NCBI GenBank assembly: GCA_902729415.1
Contig: CACVCF010000079.1
Span: forward strand, 1 to 64,000
DNA from: Terasakiella magnetica
GTDB lineage: Bacteria > Pseudomonadota > Alphaproteobacteria > Rhodospirillales > Magnetospirillaceae
Length of the DNA stretch: 64,000 bases
Reading direction: 5' to 3'
The notes below the pieces were generated by a model. It ran no database searches, had not been told where the DNA came from, and worked only from the letters and a program-made list of their open reading frames with translations. Position 1 is the first letter of the stretch; every line of letters begins with the position of its first letter. The translations under genes were made by a program, and so were the position numbers. Below are positions 61,707 through 64,000 of the stretch, piece after piece.

Positions 61707-62996
61707 CTACCCGCCCTTGCGGGTGCGCAGGCGGTCCCAGTATTCGAGACGCTTGCGGACGTCACGCTCGAACCCCCGCTCTACCGGCTTGTAAAAGCGA
61801 CGGCGTTCCAGGCCGTCGGGAAAATAATTCTGGCCCGAAAAGCCGTCGGGATCGTCGTGATCGTACTGATACCCCTGGCCGTAGCCCAGATCCTTCATCA
61901 TCCGGGTGGGAGCGTTGAGAATATGGGCGGGGGGCATCAGCGATCCGGTCTCCTTGGCCGCCTTCATGGCCGCCTTGAATGCGGTATAGGCGGCGTTGGA
62001 TTTGGGGGCGGTGCCAAGATAGATCACCAGTTGCGCCAGCGCCAACTCGCCTTCGGGCGAGCCCAGCCGTTCATAGACATCCCAGGCGGCCAGTGCCTGC
62101 ACCACGGCGTTGGGATCGGCCAGGCCGATATCCTCGACGGCGAAGCGAGTCAGGCGCCGGGCGATGAACAACGGATCTTCGCCGCCGGTCAGCATGCGCG
62201 CCATCCAGTACAACGCCGCGTCGGTATCGGAGCCACGCAAGCTTTTGTGCAAGGCGCTGATCAGGTTGTAATGGCCCTCGCGGTCCTTGTCATAGACCGG
62301 CGCCCGCCGCTGCACCGCCTCGGCCAGTTGGGCCGGGCCGAGAATGGGCGCGGGCGGCAGCGCCGCCAGATCCTCGGCCAGATTAAGCAGATAGCGGCCG
62401 TCACCGTCGGCCATGGCCTTGACGGCGGCGCGGGCATCGGGGTCCAGCGGCAGGGGCCGCCCCAGCTCGGTCTCGGCGCGGGCCAGCAGAGCGTCCAACG
62501 CCCCATCGTCAAGCCGGTGCAACACCATCACCTGACAGCGCGACAGCAAGGCGGCGTTCAGCTCGAAAGACGGATTCTCGGTGGTGGCGCCCACCAGAAC
62601 CACGGTGCCATCCTCGACATAAGGTAAAAAGCCGTCCTGCTGGGCGCGGTTGAAGCGGTGGATCTCGTCCACGAACAACAGCGTCCCTTGGCCCGCCTCG
62701 CGGCGCTTGCGGGCGGTATCGAACACCTTGCGCAGATCGGCGACGCCGGAAAATACCGCCGAGAGCGGCTCGAAATGCAGCGATATCCGCTCGGCCAACA
62801 GCCGCGCGATGGTGGTCTTGCCGCAGCCCGGCGGCCCCCACAGCACGAACGACGCCAGCCGCCCCGACGCCAGCATGCGCCCTAATGGCGCCTGCGGCCC
62901 CAGCAGGTGTCCCTGCCCCACCACCTCTTCAAGGTTCCGGGGCCGCAGGCGTTCCGCCAACGGCCGGTCCTCGGGATGGTCGAACAGGCCACTCAC
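61707..62996 (-). CDS. rarA: RarA (MgsA), replication-associated recombination AAA+ ATPase
   Basis: This 429-residue clamp-loader-like ATPase acts at stalled replication forks. It has Walker A GPPGCGKTT, Walker B LLFVDEIHRFN, sensor 1 GATTENPSF and the C-terminal tetramerisation region. GTG at 62996 is chosen because it overlaps the protease stop (GTGA) and gives the family N terminus SGLFDHPEDRPLAERLRP; the frame is open further upstream but only inside the protease gene. Confidence 0.95.
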   Translation of the reverse strand: MSGLFDHPEDRPLAERLRPRNLEEVVGQGHLLGPQAPLGRMLASGRLASFVLWGPPGCGKTTIARLLAERISLHFEPLSAVFSGVADLRKVFDTARKRREAGQGTLLFVDEIHRFNRAQQDGFLPYVEDGTVVLVGATTENPSFELNAALLSRCQVMVLHRLDDGALDALLARAETELGRPLPLDPDARAAVKAMADGDGRYLLNLAEDLAALPPAPILGPAQLAEAVQRRAPVYDKDREGHYNLISALHKSLRGSDTDAALYWMARMLTGGEDPLFIARRLTRFAVEDIGLADPNAVVQALAAWDVYERLGSPEGELALAQLVIYLGTAPKSNAAYTAFKAAMKAAKETGSLMPPAHILNAPTRMMKDLGYGQGYQYDHDDPDGFSGQNYFPDGLERRRFYKPVERGFERDVRKRLEYWDRLRTRKGG

Positions 62997-64000
62997 CCGC
63001 CGATGACCTGGGTCATGATCTCGCCGTTGCGGTTGATGGTGATGCTCCAGCGCGACGACGGCCCCGACACGATGCGCTTGGCATCGGCGACACTGGCCAC
63101 GACGGCATCGTTGATCTTCAAGATACGGTCTCCGGGCTGAATCCCCAGACGATGGGCGATTGAGCCGCGGTGGATCTGCAACACCATCACCCCGGTCAGA
63201 CTGGAATTGACCCCCAGCTCCTCGGCCAAAGCCGGGTTGAGGTTGACGATGACCGCGCCGCTGAAGGGATTGCGTCCGCCGATCTCGCTCTGATCGCGGG
63301 GCGGCAGCTCGGGCGGTGCGACCAGTCGGACGGTGACCTGGCGCTCGGCACCGGCGCGCAGTACGCTCAGTTGAGCGTCCCCTCCCACCGGCAGGGTGGC
63401 AAGGCGGAAGCGCAAGCCCTCGGTATCGTCCACCTCGCGGCCGTTGACCGCCACGATGACGTCGCCGTCCAACAGCCCGGCTTTGGCGGCGGGGCCGTCC
63501 TTGAAGATGTTGTTGACCAGCACCCCCAAAGGCCGCGCCAGATTCAGCGCCTGGGCCAGATCGGCGGTCACCGCCTGTCCGCTGGCCCCCAGCCACGCCC
63601 GCACGACCTTGCCCCCCTTGGAGATGCCCGCCACCACATTGCGGACCAGGGCCGAGGGAATGGCGAAGCCGATGCCGTTGGAACCGCCGTCCTTGGAGAA
63701 GATGGCGGTGTTGATGCCGATCAGGCGGCCTTCCATATCCACCAGGGCACCGCCGGAATTGCCGGGATTGATGGCTGCGTCGGTCTGGATGAACGAGCGG
63801 AAATCGGCCACGCCCACATTGGTGCGCGCCAGAGCCGAGACGATGCCCTGGGTGACGGTCTGGCCGACGCCGAAGGGATTGCCGATGGCCAGCACGATGT
63901 CGCCGACCTCGATGCGGTCGGAATCCCCCAAGGTCAGGGTGGGGAAGGTCTCGCCCTTGGACTCGATCTTGACCACCGCCAGATCAGTGCGTTCATCCGA
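62993..64000 (-). CDS. DegP/HtrA-type serine protease (partial, N terminus outside)
   Basis: This periplasmic quality-control protease is cut by the window edge and lacks its signal peptide and catalytic His. The catalytic Asp is in DERTDLAVV at the very end of the window, and the Ser is in NPGNSGGAL. Two PDZ domains follow (about residues 125-215 and 245-335 of the visible part). It is coupled to rarA by GTGA, an unusual operon partner. Whether it is DegP or DegQ cannot be told from this part. Confidence 0.92.
   Translation of the reverse strand, partial: SDERTDLAVVKIESKGETFPTLTLGDSDRIEVGDIVLAIGNPFGVGQTVTQGIVSALARTNVGVADFRSFIQTDAAINPGNSGGALVDMEGRLIGINTAIFSKDGGSNGIGFAIPSALVRNVVAGISKGGKVVRAWLGASGQAVTADLAQALNLARPLGVLVNNIFKDGPAAKAGLLDGDVIVAVNGREVDDTEGLRFRLATLPVGGDAQLSVLRAGAERQVTVRLVAPPELPPRDQSEIGGRNPFSGAVIVNLNPALAEELGVNSSLTGVMVLQIHRGSIAHRLGIQPGDRILKINDAVVASVADAKRIVSGPSSRWSITINRNGEIMTQVIGG

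Noticed and set aside
61707..63596. Extended N terminus for RarA (629 residues)
   Set aside because: The first 200 residues are a shadow of the protease gene; GTG at 62996 gives the proper family start.

Overview
The window is high-GC, densely packed DNA. It most resembles a free-living, denitrifying, chemotactic alphaproteobacterium of the Rhodospirillales, with Magnetospirillum as the best guess. The basis is a cd1 nitrite reductase with a complete haem d1 pathway, a CcrM-type GANTC methylase, a DctPQM TRAP transporter, a bacteriohaemerythrin, DUF2336 and Tiki/ChaN proteins, and three large chemoreceptors in 64 kb. No magnetosome gene, rRNA or tRNA was seen, so the genus is an inference.

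Region 1 (1-5.3 kb) has an M23 envelope peptidase, ClpB and a Crp/Fnr regulator. Region 2 (5.3-19.9 kb) is the denitrification island. A long minus-strand operon runs nirT - cupredoxin - nirE - nirC - nirF - nirD - nirL - nirG - nirH - nirJ - nirN. Divergent from it are two overlapping Crp/Fnr genes and then nirS, with FNR/DNR-like boxes upstream of both nirT and nirS. NirT and the cupredoxin can carry electrons to periplasmic NirS, and NirE/D/L/G/H/J/F/N make and deliver its haem d1. Between nirG and nirH lies a 107-bp sequence repeated in tandem. Read on the coding strand, it forms a relay of mini-ORFs joined by ATGA overlaps. Small, partly Cys-rich unknown genes follow nirS, then a NIT-domain chemoreceptor likely to sense nitrate or nitrite.

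Region 3 (22-33.5 kb) holds a receiver/pentapeptide-repeat protein and a chain of four overlapping genes encoding two FixL/FixJ-type two-component systems, followed by a rhodanese. These are divergent from dctPQM and probably control dicarboxylate uptake. A ChaN-like protein follows. Region 4 (33.5-48 kb) has unknown alphaproteobacterial proteins (one DUF2336), a class I amidotransferase, a second chemoreceptor, a type I secretion ABC/HlyD pair without visible substrate or outer-membrane channel, a haemerythrin, aminopeptidase P, a NUDIX hydrolase and more unknowns.

Region 5 (47-64 kb) is mainly housekeeping: quinone oxidoreductase, RlmN, a CPA2 antiporter, RNase HII, CcrM (four GANTC sites just before its start), an alpha/beta hydrolase, CysQ, RarA and a DegP/HtrA protease cut by the window edge. 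It also contains a complete AmmeMemoRadiSam set: a radical SAM enzyme divergent from a Memo-AMMECR1 fusion, an enigmatic conserved system. A peptidoglycan-binding protein, a third chemoreceptor and small unknown genes complete it. Palindromic repeats lie at several gene borders.
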